From contig NZ_JAHQVB010000004.1 of the NCBI RefSeq assembly GCF_019052655.1, positions 1 through 64,000 of the forward strand: a stretch of DNA of 64,000 nt. Reading direction: 5' to 3'. Below, one piece after another: positions 44,639 to 52,714 of this stretch. Made by a program: the position numbers and the translations under genes. Under the pieces are notes generated by a model, which saw only the letters and a program-made list of their open reading frames with translations, made no database searches and was not told the DNA's origin. The number at the start of each line of letters is the position of its first letter. Position 1 is the stretch's first letter. The DNA is from Holdemanella porci. Its GTDB lineage: Bacteria > Bacillota_I > Bacilli_A > Erysipelotrichales > Erysipelotrichaceae.

Positions 44639-44961
44639 ATGAAGAAAGATTTTAAAGTAGGGGCCAAGGCAGCAATCCAATTATTTTAGGATATATTCCT
44701 GTTGGAATAGCGTAGGGTATGTTGGCTAAAGCAACAGGATTAACATTTTTTAGAGCATTGAGCTTTTCCTTGTTTGTGTATACAGGAGCTGGACAAATGG
44801 CTGCTGTCACAATGTTAGCTCAGAATGTTGCTTATGTAATAATTATATTTACAGTCTTTATTAATAAATTATATATGTCTTTGACTATCTTTTTATACCT
44901 TCTTAAATGTCTGCAAAGCCTTATTTTATCGGCTGTACGGGCATTTTTTCTTTTGTGGTAA
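44639..44961 (+). pseudogene. Truncated azlC (branched-chain amino acid exporter)
   Basis: The start reads KKDFKVGAKAAI, then a frameshift leads to ILGYIPVGIA, then a TAG, then GMLAKATGLTFFRALSFSLFVYTGAGQMAAV, the AzlC signature (shown in part). The similarity stops near 44890, after YMSLTI, where the element remnant begins. The rest of the gene and azlD are absent. One frameshift and one stop make it dead. Confidence 0.85.
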
Positions 44962-45031
44962 ACCTCACATATCTAGGTCTATCTTCTTATATTTTCGCTA
45001 TCAAGCGTGGTTAAAATCGTGGTAAATACTT

Positions 45032-45406
45032 CTATGCGATTAGACGCTGAACCTCTGATTTTACAGTATCTATGGACGCATGAGCATACCAGTTCATTGT
45101 GATACTGATATTTGAATGCCCCATGATATACTGTAAATCTTATGGATTCATGTTCTTGCTTGCCAGTCTTGTGCAGAATGTATGGTGTAGTGTATGTGGT
45201 GTGATATGTGGCAAAGGGTTTTCCTTATGGTGCTTGTTGTATTTCTTTACCATACGGACAAAAGGCATATTGTAATCAATCGCAACCTTGGGTTTTCCTT
45301 TTATACTATATCTTGATACATGGGTAAGACGTGCAAGTTCTCCTTGTGAAAGAGCGCTTGCAAGATGTTTGTTCTTCATTTCAAGTGCAAATTCTAAATT
45401 GTTCAT
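45032..45406 (-). pseudogene. HTH-integrase chimera: dead Tn916/Tn1549-type tyrosine recombinase C-terminus
   Basis: Residues 1-34 of the frame (NLEFALEMKNKHLASALSQGE with LARLTHVSRYSI) look like an XRE helix-turn-helix. From KGKPKVAIDYN on it is the C-terminus of a Tn916-type Int: LPHITPHTLHHTFCTRLASKN, a TAA (near 45140), then DLQYIMGHSNISITMNWYAHA to QRLIA. The motif LRHTFCT has His for the catalytic Arg (CGT to CAT), and the TAA cuts off the active-site Tyr region. The protein cannot recombine DNA. Confidence 0.85.
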
Positions 45407-45906
45407 TGTATTCCTCCAATCCTATAATAGCCTTGAAATACCTGTAAACCACTATTCAAAAGAATGTGAAGTTACTATCTTCTTAAAACTTCATATTACT
45501 CCTTGCAGCTTTGGGGTTGTATGATTTTTTACTTGTCTTTTGTGAAATAGTGCCCCCTGTTAGATAACGGAGGCACAGACAAGGCTCGCCAGCCGACAAA
45601 GCATTTCCGTCCTTTGACGGCAATCCGTCATGTCGTTTTTGCTCATGTACGCCAACAGTCCTGCAATGCTCTGTCGACAAGTCCTGTTTTACCCTTTTTA
45701 AACAAATTCCATTTCAACCGATATTCATATCTATGGGTTTAATCAGATAGGTATTTCTTTTTGAATGTTTTTGTATTTCATTCTATTGTGCCTATTCAAT
45801 TACAAGAACATAGTGATTCCTATATGCTTAATGATCAATATCTATTTTTGTCTATATAAATCATATTAAGCATGATAGATTTATAATAGCAAAGGTATAA
45901 CGAGAT
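45407..45906. other. Higher-GC element-type stretch without assigned gene
   Basis: A 65-residue minus-strand frame (45483-45680, with RHDGLPSKDGNALSAGEPCL) has no good start signal, and its sequence is visibly richer in G+C than its flanks. I see no domain. The 3' part (45690-45906) is AT-rich and probably holds the promoter of the XRE gene. Confidence 0.4.
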
Positions 45907-45921
45907 ATGGAGGGGTATGCA

Positions 45922-46543
45922 ATGAAAATAAGCCATTTAGGAAATAATATACAGACCATAAGAAAATTTAGAGGAATGAAACAACAGGAGCTTGCGGATA
46001 AAACCGGTATCAATATGCAGAGCCTTTCCAAGATTGAAAGAGGGTTGAACTATCCTGCTTATGAAACGTTGGAAAAGATAATGGAAGTGCTGGACGTAAC
46101 ACCCAATGAATTGTTATCGGGGAATGGAAATATGTTAATCAGTCTGAAAAAGAAGTCCGTCAGTTTTTGAGAGCAGAGGAACGATTAAATGCAGAATTGA
46201 AGCATGGACATTATGATAACTTCTTTGACAGCGAGGAAGAATGGCTGGAATACGAGTTAGAAAAGTTACGGGAATACATTACCGACTACATCAATGGAAC
46301 AAGCATTGAAGCGTCCGACCTTTACCCAATCAAAGACTTTATCCAACATTTGAAATTCCAAAAACTGTTAAACCGCCATGATGATTTATACAGCATGGAT
46401 ATGTTTGGGAAAGCATTGAGGAACACAAGTATAGGACACCTTATCAAGTCGTGAAAATGATAAACCCGAATTCAAAAGAGGATATGGAACTGTTATCGAA
46501 ATTACCGTGGATAACGGATAATTTTGATGATGAGGACGAATAA
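45922..46543 (+). pseudogene. XRE-family element regulator with two frameshifts
   Basis: The helix-turn-helix is intact (HLGNNIQTIRKFRGMKQQEL, LADKTGINMQSLSKIERG), with GGAGGGG as RBS. Near 46123 a base is missing in the run TCGGGGAATGG, so the conserved LLSGEWKYV continues in another frame as VNQSEKEVRQFL into the second frame (RAEERLNAELKHG, FFDSEEEWLEYELEKLREYI). A second shift near 46405 is needed to reach IEEHKYRTPYQVVKMINP and the end DNFDDEDE. Only the first 85 residues could be made. Confidence 0.8.
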
Positions 46544-46580
46544 TCTTTTTCCTCTTACGAAAAGATACAGTAAACAAAAA

Positions 46581-46641
46581 GCCTGATCAAGAGTGCATAA
46601 CACCACCAATGGCGGCAAGCTCTTGACAGGGCTTTTTTTTG
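46581..46641 (+). terminator. Terminator after the XRE gene
   Basis: AGCCTGATCAAGAG (46581-46594) and CTCTTGACAGGGCT (46621-46634) pair with one mismatch region, followed by T8. Confidence 0.8.
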
Positions 46642-46682
46642 CTATGGCAGGTAATCATGGGAAGAAAGAATAACTGTTATCA

Positions 46683-47303
46683 TTAACATTGATAGTCATA
46701 AATAAAGAATTTCATTACCGCTTGCTGTCCTTTGATGTTAAATATGTGTTCCTTTTCTAATCGTCTTTTCATTCCTTGATGTTCATAAAAACCATAATTA
46801 CAGCTTGTATCTGTAAACAAATAAAATTCTTTCAGTTTTTCCTGCTTCATGTAATCGAGAGTTGACTGAAAGAGTATTTTACCAATTCCTTTTCCTCTAC
46901 ATGAAGAACTTACAGCAAATAAGGCAAGCTCTGCCGGATAAATTTTGTTGTTTTCATTCAATAATTGTTTATCTATTCCATTGACGTTACCAAAAATTTT
47001 TGAAACATTCCGACCCTCTTTTGAACTATATAAGGATAGTATTGATTTTATTTGTAACAGTCGATTTGAAAGAGGACATTTATGTTTAGAAATATTGTTA
47101 GCTAATATAATACCAACCACATTTCCATCAACTACCGCTACTCTTGAAAATGTATAGTTGGTTAAACAACTGCTTAAAAATACTCTTGCTAGTTTAACCG
47201 CTATTTTGGGACTGCTAAAATCATCATAATGCCATGTTTCCCTAATGATAGTTTCTAAAGCTTTAAAATCTTGTTTTTGATATTCACGTAATTTTATTTT
47301 CAT
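46683..47303 (-). CDS. GNAT-family N-acetyltransferase
   Basis: The 206-residue protein has the acetyl-CoA motif A (LALFAVSSSCRGKGIGKILF, with RGKGIG) and the C-terminal FYEHQGMKRR strand-helix of GNATs. It starts behind AAGGAG and a promoter with the 19-bp spacer typical of MerR activation. The divergent MerR gene therefore probably controls it. A role in drug detoxification is plausible but the substrate is not visible. Confidence 0.88.
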   Translation of the reverse strand: MKIKLREYQKQDFKALETIIRETWHYDDFSSPKIAVKLARVFLSSCLTNYTFSRVAVVDGNVVGIILANNISKHKCPLSNRLLQIKSILSLYSSKEGRNVSKIFGNVNGIDKQLLNENNKIYPAELALFAVSSSCRGKGIGKILFQSTLDYMKQEKLKEFYLFTDTSCNYGFYEHQGMKRRLEKEHIFNIKGQQAVMKFFIYDYQC

Positions 47304-47338
47304 TGTTCTTCTCCTTGTTTACATCATTCATATCATAT

Positions 47339-47369
47339 ATGATAAAGTATACAGTAACTGTAATGTAAA
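47339..47369 (-). promoter_or_regulatory. MerR-type promoter of the acetyltransferase gene
   Basis: On the minus strand TTTACA (47364-47369) and TATCAT (47339-47344) are 19 bp apart. The spacer holds a perfect dyad TACAGTnACTGTA (47350-47362). A second palindrome TATCATATATGATA (47331-47344) covers the -10 box. A 19-bp spacer with a central dyad is the hallmark of promoters that MerR proteins activate by twisting. Confidence 0.75.
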
Positions 47370-47386
47370 TAAGGAGTTTTAAGAAA

Positions 47387-48199
47387 ATGAGAAAAGAGAT
47401 TAAAAAGCTGACAACTGCACAATTTGCAAAATTACACGAAGTAAACAAACGCACATTACATTATTATGATGAAATCGGGCTTTTCCGTCCACTTACAAAA
47501 TCTGATAATGGCTATCGCTATTATGATATTTCACAAAGTATAGATTTTGAATATATCCGTATGTTGAAAGAATTAAATATGAGTATTGAGGAAATCGAAA
47601 CATATCGAAAAAATCCTACACCTGCTGATTTCTTAAAAATTGTGAACGAAAAAGAACAAGAAGTTGATAAGCAAATTCAAAAGCTGAAAGATATTAAAAC
47701 TGTAATGCAGAGCAAGAAAGAACAAATATTTTTTTGTGAAACTTTACAGGAACGGGAAATCAGAATTGAAGAATGTAAATCAGAAAGGCTTTTAGTCTAT
47801 CCTTATGATTTCTCAGAAGATGATATAACACAAATTTTCTCTCGTTTGAAAGATATATGGGGAATAGAACAAATACGAATGGGAATGGGAAGCTTTATTT
47901 CGCTTGACAATGTATATAAGATGAACTTCGATAAATACGAGGGAGTATACACGATTGCCTTAAACAAAAAATCTGTTCCGAATAGTTTTATAAAACCACA
48001 AGGAAAATATCTCTGTGGTTATCAAAAGGGTAAATGGGATAAATTACCAGCCTTATATCAACAGATGCTTGATTATGCTCATGGAAATAATCTACAACTT
48101 ACTGACTATGCTTATGAAGTTGGCTTGAATGATTTTGTTATTTCTGATGAAGCTGATTATATTACAAAAATTATGATTAAGATTAATGAAAACTCTTGA
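47387..48199 (+). CDS. MerR-family transcriptional activator with ligand-binding C-terminus
   Basis: The 270-residue regulator has the MerR winged helix (TAQFAKLHEVNKRTLHYYDEIGLF, YRYYDISQ), the connecting coiled coil (EKEQEVDKQIQKLKDIKTVM), and a C-terminal domain like the GyrI/BmrR drug-binding fold. No metal-binding Cys pattern is seen, so small organic ligands are likelier than metals. Dyads with 19-bp spacers lie on both sides. The start has AAGGAG upstream. Confidence 0.92.
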   Translation: MRKEIKKLTTAQFAKLHEVNKRTLHYYDEIGLFRPLTKSDNGYRYYDISQSIDFEYIRMLKELNMSIEEIETYRKNPTPADFLKIVNEKEQEVDKQIQKLKDIKTVMQSKKEQIFFCETLQEREIRIEECKSERLLVYPYDFSEDDITQIFSRLKDIWGIEQIRMGMGSFISLDNVYKMNFDKYEGVYTIALNKKSVPNSFIKPQGKYLCGYQKGKWDKLPALYQQMLDYAHGNNLQLTDYAYEVGLNDFVISDEADYITKIMIKINENS

Positions 48200-48226
48200 C
48201 TTTACAGTTCGTGTATAGTTTATACT
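48196..48226 (+). promoter_or_regulatory. MerR-type promoter of the small membrane protein genes
   Basis: TTGACT (48196-48201) and TATACT (48221-48226) are 19 bp apart, with an imperfect dyad TACAGTTCGTGTA in the spacer that resembles the dyad at 47350. The -35 box overlaps the MerR stop codon. Confidence 0.75.
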
Positions 48227-48259
48227 CTTTTGTACCAAGATACAGGGGAGTGTAGGATA

Positions 48260-48706
48260 ATGAAAGCTTACAATAAAAAAGGCTTAATTACAGGTACTAT
48301 ATTTTGTGTAATAGGTGCATTTTCTTTGATAAAAAATTTGACGGTGCCCTCTGATTTAATGATTTTGCAAATCAGAAATATCGTTATTTCATTTCTTGCA
48401 TTGTCAATTGGGTTAAATTCTTTAATCAGAGCGTTGTCTAAAAAATGCACAGAAGAAGATATATCCTCAAAAATAAATGTAAGAAACAGTATTGTCAAAT
48501 TGAAAAGTCTATGTTCAGCGTTTGTCATTCTTCAAGCACTTATCTTCATCTGCGTAATATTGTCTATGATTGCATTCTATTTTACTGAAAATATTTTAAC
48601 AGTAGCAATTCTGATTGTTTTAGGACTTTTATTATCTATTAGTTGGATAATCGAACTAATAACAACCATATATTATGAAAAGAAACAGCAAGGAGAGGAA
48701 TTTTAA
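48260..48706 (+). CDS. Small four-helix membrane protein in the MerR cassette
   Basis: The 148-residue protein has four hydrophobic segments (about 8-25, 38-60, 86-108, 115-137). I chose the start at 48260 (MKAYNKKG) with GGGGAGTG upstream. No transporter family is recognised. Its promoter fits MerR control, so a drug-response or efflux-related role is possible (inference). It overlaps the next gene by 1 base. Confidence 0.75.
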   Translation: MKAYNKKGLITGTIFCVIGAFSLIKNLTVPSDLMILQIRNIVISFLALSIGLNSLIRALSKKCTEEDISSKINVRNSIVKLKSLCSAFVILQALIFICVILSMIAFYFTENILTVAILIVLGLLLSISWIIELITTIYYEKKQQGEEF

Positions 48707-48867
48707 TGATGATGAAATTATTACTACTGGCAGCAATTATTCTTGTAAAAATTTTATTATCAAAAGGTTTAGCATTAGTGCTTATTATATTGTCATTTAT
48801 GTTCAAAGGTAAGCAATTATATAAATCAACACTTGAATGGAATGAATATTTTTTTATCGCTGAATGA
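48706..48867 (+). CDS. 53-residue hydrophobic peptide, coupled to the membrane protein
   Basis: The start ATG overlaps the previous stop (TAATG) with AAGGAGAGG at good distance. The product MMMKLLLLAAIILVKILL (first part) is two short hydrophobic stretches then KSTLEWNEYFFIAE. It ends 11 bases before the IS terminal repeat, so it may be truncated by an old insertion. No family is recognised. Confidence 0.6.
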   Translation: MMMKLLLLAAIILVKILLSKGLALVLIILSFMFKGKQLYKSTLEWNEYFFIAE

Positions 48868-48878
48868 TAATTTGGTAT

Positions 48879-48899
48879 GGCTTAACCTTCAATTTGTTG
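48879..48899 (+). repeat. IS left terminal inverted repeat
   Basis: Begins GGCTTAACCTTCAATTTGTT; 21 of 21 bases match the inverse of the right end. Confidence 0.9.
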
Positions 48900-48912
48900 A
48901 TATAGGTACTTT

Positions 48913-49569
48913 CTAAACGATAGCGAACGGAAATAAACATTCTTTACGAATTTGGCGTATATAAAAATATACATGGATCTTTCTCAAACGTTTCATGATC
49001 AAACGTAACATTTCTTGTGAATCCATTCCAAGATATTCGCGTTGCAGGGTGAACAAGGCGTTATATCGATTGATGTATTTACTAGATATACCTTTATAAC
49101 ACGTATATTGTGCCTGAATTTGTGAAAGAAAAGAATTAACATTGTTTAGATGATTTACAGAGTCATAACTTTTATAGCTGACTAGAATTTTATTCTCGCA
49201 TCTCTTTTCTTCGAGCACCTTCTGGTAACTAGCTAATCCATCTGTCCATACATAGCTTTTATCTTCAATACAGCGACTAAACTGTAACACATCGTCAATT
49301 CTTGGTTTAGCCACATTAAAAGAACGAGCAATGCAGTTTCCCGATCGCTGCACCTCTGTTAGGATACATATCTTTTCTTTTGACAAGCCTCTTTTTCTAG
49401 CGGGTGTTCCTCGTTTCTTCCCTGGATGACCCTCTATTTTTCGTCCTTTTCTGCAATGTGTTACATACGTTTCATCAACTTCAATCTCTTTCGTAAGCAT
49501 GTATGGGATACTCCATAACTTCAATAAAATGAAGATATTTATGACGCATGCGAAAAGCAGTGGATTCAT
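48913..49569 (-). CDS. IS transposase, DDE catalytic frame
   Basis: The 218-residue frame has the catalytic D in EIEVDETYV, the second D in WTDGLASY, and the later H-L-N-x-V-N-S block followed by KGISSKYINRYNAL, which is typical of the IS1595/ISXO2 group. The reading frame follows the first by +1 at TAT-CCC-A (49501-49510 on the minus strand). Single-frame relatives are common, so the shift is either a mutation or a programmed event. Confidence 0.82.
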   Translation of the reverse strand: MNPLLFACVINIFILLKLWSIPYMLTKEIEVDETYVTHCRKGRKIEGHPGKKRGTPARKRGLSKEKICILTEVQRSGNCIARSFNVAKPRIDDVLQFSRCIEDKSYVWTDGLASYQKVLEEKRCENKILVSYKSYDSVNHLNNVNSFLSQIQAQYTCYKGISSKYINRYNALFTLQREYLGMDSQEMLRLIMKRLRKIHVYFYIRQIRKECLFPFAIV

Positions 49570-49930
49570 TTACATTTATTTTTGCGGCTGTTTTAAGAAT
49601 AGAATTTCCGTTCTGTGTTTGAATGATTAGATCGTTCCATTTTGCTTGGCTCTGGTGTGAATAAAATGTCAACTGACCATGATCACAGACAAATCTTTTA
49701 TTGCATGCATTGCACTTAAGCATCTGTTTCCCTGCTTTTGTCTTACCTGCCTTTACAAGAACTGGATGATAAGCACCACATTTAGGACAGTATTCAAAAT
49801 GATAACTATCCATCTGCTTGTTTATTTCAATAAAATCATTGATCATCAAAGATACACGTTCTTTTTGATAAGAGCATAGTTTGTCCGCAACATTAGGAAG
49901 TAAGAAATTAGAGGAATTGATTGTGTTCAT
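49481..49930 (-). CDS. IS transposase, N-terminal frame
   Basis: The 149-residue frame has a zinc ribbon (CPKCGAYHP, then LKCNACNKRF) followed by a helix-turn-helix-like helix pair (NSILKTAAKINVNESTAFRM), the N-terminal half of IS1595-group transposases. The frame ends just after the CCC codon at the junction with the second frame. Active only if the ribosome shifts frame. Confidence 0.85.
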   Translation of the reverse strand: MNTINSSNFLLPNVADKLCSYQKERVSLMINDFIEINKQMDSYHFEYCPKCGAYHPVLVKAGKTKAGKQMLKCNACNKRFVCDHGQLTFYSHQSQAKWNDLIIQTQNGNSILKTAAKINVNESTAFRMRHKYLHFIEVMEYPIHAYERD

Positions 49931-49993
49931 ATAAGTGCCTACCTTTTAGATACTTAAAGTATACAAGCAATTTTGACATTATTTATGTCATAA

Positions 49994-50014
49994 CAACAAA
50001 TTGAAGGTTAAGCC
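49994..50014 (-). repeat. IS right terminal inverted repeat
   Basis: Ends in GGTTAAGCC; 21 of 21 bases match the inverse of the left end. Confidence 0.9.
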
Positions 50015-50303
50015 AAAAAGTTATCTGTAATCGGAGTTGTTTTGGTAAGTGTGATATCTTGTGTAATATTATATATGTTTATACTTTCACGAAAATGTAA
50101 AATATTTACAACTATATTGTAAACAGTTGCAAATGATGATATAATTTCATTGGCTTCGAAAGGAAGTTTTAAGAAGGTTTGCGTCAATAGAAATCGTATT
50201 TTGCTCCTTCCTCAAGTTCACTAATGATTTCGAAGTTGACGTAATAGATTAGGCCTGAGTGAATCCGGACCTTTTTGTGTGTTAAAATGGTGTTGGTGAT
50301 GGT
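50015..50303. other. Gap with a membrane-protein remnant and the HD gene leader
   Basis: From 50016 one plus-strand frame encodes KKLSVIGVVLVSVISCVILY and ends at 50122; it lacks a start and looks like the tail of a membrane protein, perhaps the azlC that was cut at the other end. Beyond it, the region has a TTAAAAT -10-like box before the HD gene and no other gene. Confidence 0.4.
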
Positions 50304-50891
50304 ATGGAACGAATTGAAAAACAGATGCAATTTATTTTGGAAATTGATAAAGAAAAACAAATCAAAAGAAAGACACTTCAAAGCAATGGGAAAGACTTTG
50401 AGGATGATGCTCAACATGCTTGGCATATGGCTATTATGACACTATTATTAAGTGAATATGCCAATGAAAAAATTGATGTATTAAAAACAATTTCTATGTT
50501 GTTGATTCATGATCTTGTGGAAATTGATGCAGGGGATACCTATGCATATGATGATCAAGGCTTGAAAACACAAAATGAAAGAGAGAATTTAGCAGCTAAT
50601 CGCATTTTTAATTTATTGCCAGAAGATCAGGCAAAGAAAGTATTACATTTGTGGAATGAATTTGAAGAAAGAAGAACACCGGAAGCTAAGTTTGCCAGAG
50701 TGATGGATAATTTTCAGCCTGTTATGTTGAATGCTGCGACGGATGGAAGAATGTGGGTTGAAAATGGTGTGCATCTTGAAAAGATATTAAAGCGAAACGA
50801 AAAAACACATGAGGGTAGTGAAGTGTTGTGGAAGTATATGTATGAGCATTTCATTATTCCTAATGTTGAGAAGGGAAGAATTAAAGAGTAA
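50304..50891 (+). CDS. HD-domain phosphohydrolase
   Basis: The 195-residue protein has the HD metal motif: H in AWHMAIM, the paired HD in LLIHDLVEIDAGDTYAYDD, and a later Asp in VMDNFQPVML. It resembles the YfbR/YedJ-like 5'-nucleotidase group, which acts on deoxynucleoside monophosphates. The substrate is not established. A terminator follows immediately. Confidence 0.88.
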   Translation: MERIEKQMQFILEIDKEKQIKRKTLQSNGKDFEDDAQHAWHMAIMTLLLSEYANEKIDVLKTISMLLIHDLVEIDAGDTYAYDDQGLKTQNERENLAANRIFNLLPEDQAKKVLHLWNEFEERRTPEAKFARVMDNFQPVMLNAATDGRMWVENGVHLEKILKRNEKTHEGSEVLWKYMYEHFIIPNVEKGRIKE

Positions 50892-50904
50892 TTCTTCTTT
50901 TTTT
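50875..50904 (+). terminator. Terminator of the HD hydrolase gene
   Basis: GAAGAATTA and TAATTCTTC pair around the stop codon, followed by T7. Confidence 0.85.
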
Positions 50905-50965
50905 GAGCATACTACTGTACAAAACAAAGTAGTGGTGATAAACTAGTAGTGAAAGAGGTGGTTTG

Positions 50966-51712
50966 ATGAAAAAAGGATTCATTATAGTATTTATTCTTAT
51001 TCTTGTTTGTATTGCAGGAGGTAGCTTTCTTGCGATTCATTTAATTACGAATACGAATGTGGACATTGGCGAAGTATCTGAAGAAATATCTATTGCGAAA
51101 GAACCTTTGAACCATGAACGAATCGAAGATTTTACTTCTGTCAATTTAGATTTGACAAGTATGGATGTTAAAATTGAGAAATCAAGTGAGAACGCGATTT
51201 CTTATCGTTTGCAGGATGCGAAGAAACAAAAACTGGATTATTCTGTTGATGATGGTGTTTTAACTGTAAAAGAAACAATTTCAGATAAACATTTTGTCGG
51301 TCACGATGATAATGAAGTGATTATTTATACGATAAATGATTCTTTAATTGTGAATGGCAATATTGTTGCAGGGGATGTTGAAACTCAAAACGTGGCATTA
51401 AAGGATTCTAGAGTGACAAGTGTGTCTGGTGATATTTCTATTGAGAATGGAAATTTAAATAATTGTACTTTTGTAACTACAAGTGGAGATATAGAATTTG
51501 ATGGCCAATTAACTGGAGATAATACATTAAATACCACATCAGGAGATGTAAGTGTAGAAAATATCAATAATGTTTCAGTCACAGCTTCTACAACGAGTGG
51601 AGATATTGAAATTGGGGAAGAAGAATTAACGGGTTCTGTAACTCGTGTGCTAGGAACAAATAATGCGACCTTAACTTTAAATACAACAAGTGGAGATATT
51701 GAAATTAACTAA
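50966..51712 (+). CDS. Membrane-anchored DUF4097-like protein with SGD repeats
   Basis: The 248-residue protein has one N-terminal membrane helix (residues 5-26) and then an external beta domain. The second half repeats S-G-D-(I/V)-x-(I/V) about every 20 residues (VSGDISIEN, TTSGDIEFD, TTSGDVSVEN, TTSGDIEIGE, TTSGDIEIN), as in DUF4097 beta-solenoid proteins. The start is ATG 50966, with GAGGTGG just upstream. Function unknown; relatives lie near envelope-stress genes. Confidence 0.8.
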   Translation: MKKGFIIVFILILVCIAGGSFLAIHLITNTNVDIGEVSEEISIAKEPLNHERIEDFTSVNLDLTSMDVKIEKSSENAISYRLQDAKKQKLDYSVDDGVLTVKETISDKHFVGHDDNEVIIYTINDSLIVNGNIVAGDVETQNVALKDSRVTSVSGDISIENGNLNNCTFVTTSGDIEFDGQLTGDNTLNTTSGDVSVENINNVSVTASTTSGDIEIGEEELTGSVTRVLGTNNATLTLNTTSGDIEIN

Positions 51713-51719
51713 AAAAATA

Positions 51720-51743
51720 GGCAAGCGAAATTAATCGTTTGCC
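51720..51743. terminator. Bidirectional terminator
   Basis: GGCAAGCG and CGTTTGCC pair (one G-T pair), with A and T runs on both sides. It serves the SGD-repeat gene and asd. Confidence 0.75.
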
Positions 51744-52714
51744 TTTAATAATTCTTCTAGAATTTGGACTGCATTTGTAGCAGCACCTTTACGAATCTGG
51801 TCTCCGCAGCAGAATAGAGATAATGTATGATTTGTTTCATCCGTGATGTCTTTACGAATTCTTCCAACATGAACTAAGTCTTGATTTGTCGTATCCTTTG
51901 GCATTGGATAGATTTGATTTTTTGGATCATCTTTTAATAGTACGCCTTCAGCTTTGGATACTAATTCTCTCGCCTCATTGACATCCACTTCATTTTCACA
52001 TTCGATGGTGATACTTTCAGAATGAGAACGCCAAATAGGGACACGTACACAAGTACAGTTAACTTTTAAAGCATCATCGTGCCACATTTTTCTTGCCTCA
52101 TTTTGCATCTTCCATTCTTCCTTTGAGATGCCTAAATCATCAAAATCTCCAATTTGAGGAATCAAGTTAAATGCGATTTGGTAAGGGAAAGCTTTTGATG
52201 GAACATTTTCATCTTCAATTTGATTCTTTAAATCTTCAATTCCTTGAACACCAGCACCTGATACAGCTTGAAATGTTGTCACAATCATTCGTTTGATGCG
52301 GTATTTTTTATGTAAAGCTTGTAAAGCTACAAGGGCAATAATCGTTGCACAGTTTGGATTGGCAATCAAGCCATGGTGGCCTTTAATATCTTCTTTGTTC
52401 ACTTCAGGAATTACCAAAGGAACATCTTTGTCTAAACGGAATGCACTTGAATTATCAACAACGATACATCCTGCTTCTTTGGCCCATGGCATCCACATTT
52501 TTGTGATGTCATTTCCAGTTGCTCCTAAAACATAGTCAACACCTTGAAAACTTTCTTTTGTGAGTTCTTCAACAATGTGTCCATCGATTTCTTTGCCTTT
52601 TGATCTGGCACTAGCCAATAATTTAAGGTCAGCCTGAATGTTTCTTTCTTTTAAGCATTCTAACATTTGTTGTCCTACAGCACCTGTAGCACCGGCAATT
52701 GCGATTGTTGTCAT
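51731..52714 (-). CDS. asd: Aspartate-semialdehyde dehydrogenase
   Basis: The 327-residue enzyme reduces aspartyl phosphate to the semialdehyde with NADPH, the branch point for lysine, threonine and methionine. It has the nucleotide-binding GATGAVGQQM and the catalytic Cys in NPNCATI (C122), and the late His in HVGRIRKD-like segment. It is the last gene of hom-lysC-asd and overlaps lysC by 4 bases. Confidence 0.96.
   Translation of the reverse strand: MTTIAIAGATGAVGQQMLECLKERNIQADLKLLASARSKGKEIDGHIVEELTKESFQGVDYVLGATGNDITKMWMPWAKEAGCIVVDNSSAFRLDKDVPLVIPEVNKEDIKGHHGLIANPNCATIIALVALQALHKKYRIKRMIVTTFQAVSGAGVQGIEDLKNQIEDENVPSKAFPYQIAFNLIPQIGDFDDLGISKEEWKMQNEARKMWHDDALKVNCTCVRVPIWRSHSESITIECENEVDVNEARELVSKAEGVLLKDDPKNQIYPMPKDTTNQDLVHVGRIRKDITDETNHTLSLFCCGDQIRKGAATNAVQILEELLKAND

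Larger units (their letters stand above)
44900..50014. mobile_element. Decayed integrative element remnant with an IS insertion
   Basis: The segment between the azlC break and the HD-hydrolase gene carries an integrase remnant, a higher-GC stretch, an element-type XRE regulator, a MerR cassette and an IS1595-like element. Base use in 45.5-46.5 kb differs visibly from the flanks. No transfer or replication genes remain. The exact ends cannot be fixed: two GTGGTAAA copies (about 44953 and 45020) near the integrase end might mark an att region. Confidence 0.6.
48879..50014 (-). mobile_element. IS1595-like insertion sequence
   Basis: The element is 1136 bp, bounded by perfect 21-bp inverted repeats (48879-48899 and 49994-50014). 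It encodes one transposase split over two frames. An 8-bp direct repeat was looked for and not seen (TTTGGTAT left, AAAAAGTT right), so one flank has changed since insertion or the insertion was joined by deletion. Confidence 0.88.

Noticed and set aside
44900-50014. A functional integrative conjugative element
   Set aside because: No relaxase, transfer or replication genes are present, and the integrase and regulator are both broken.
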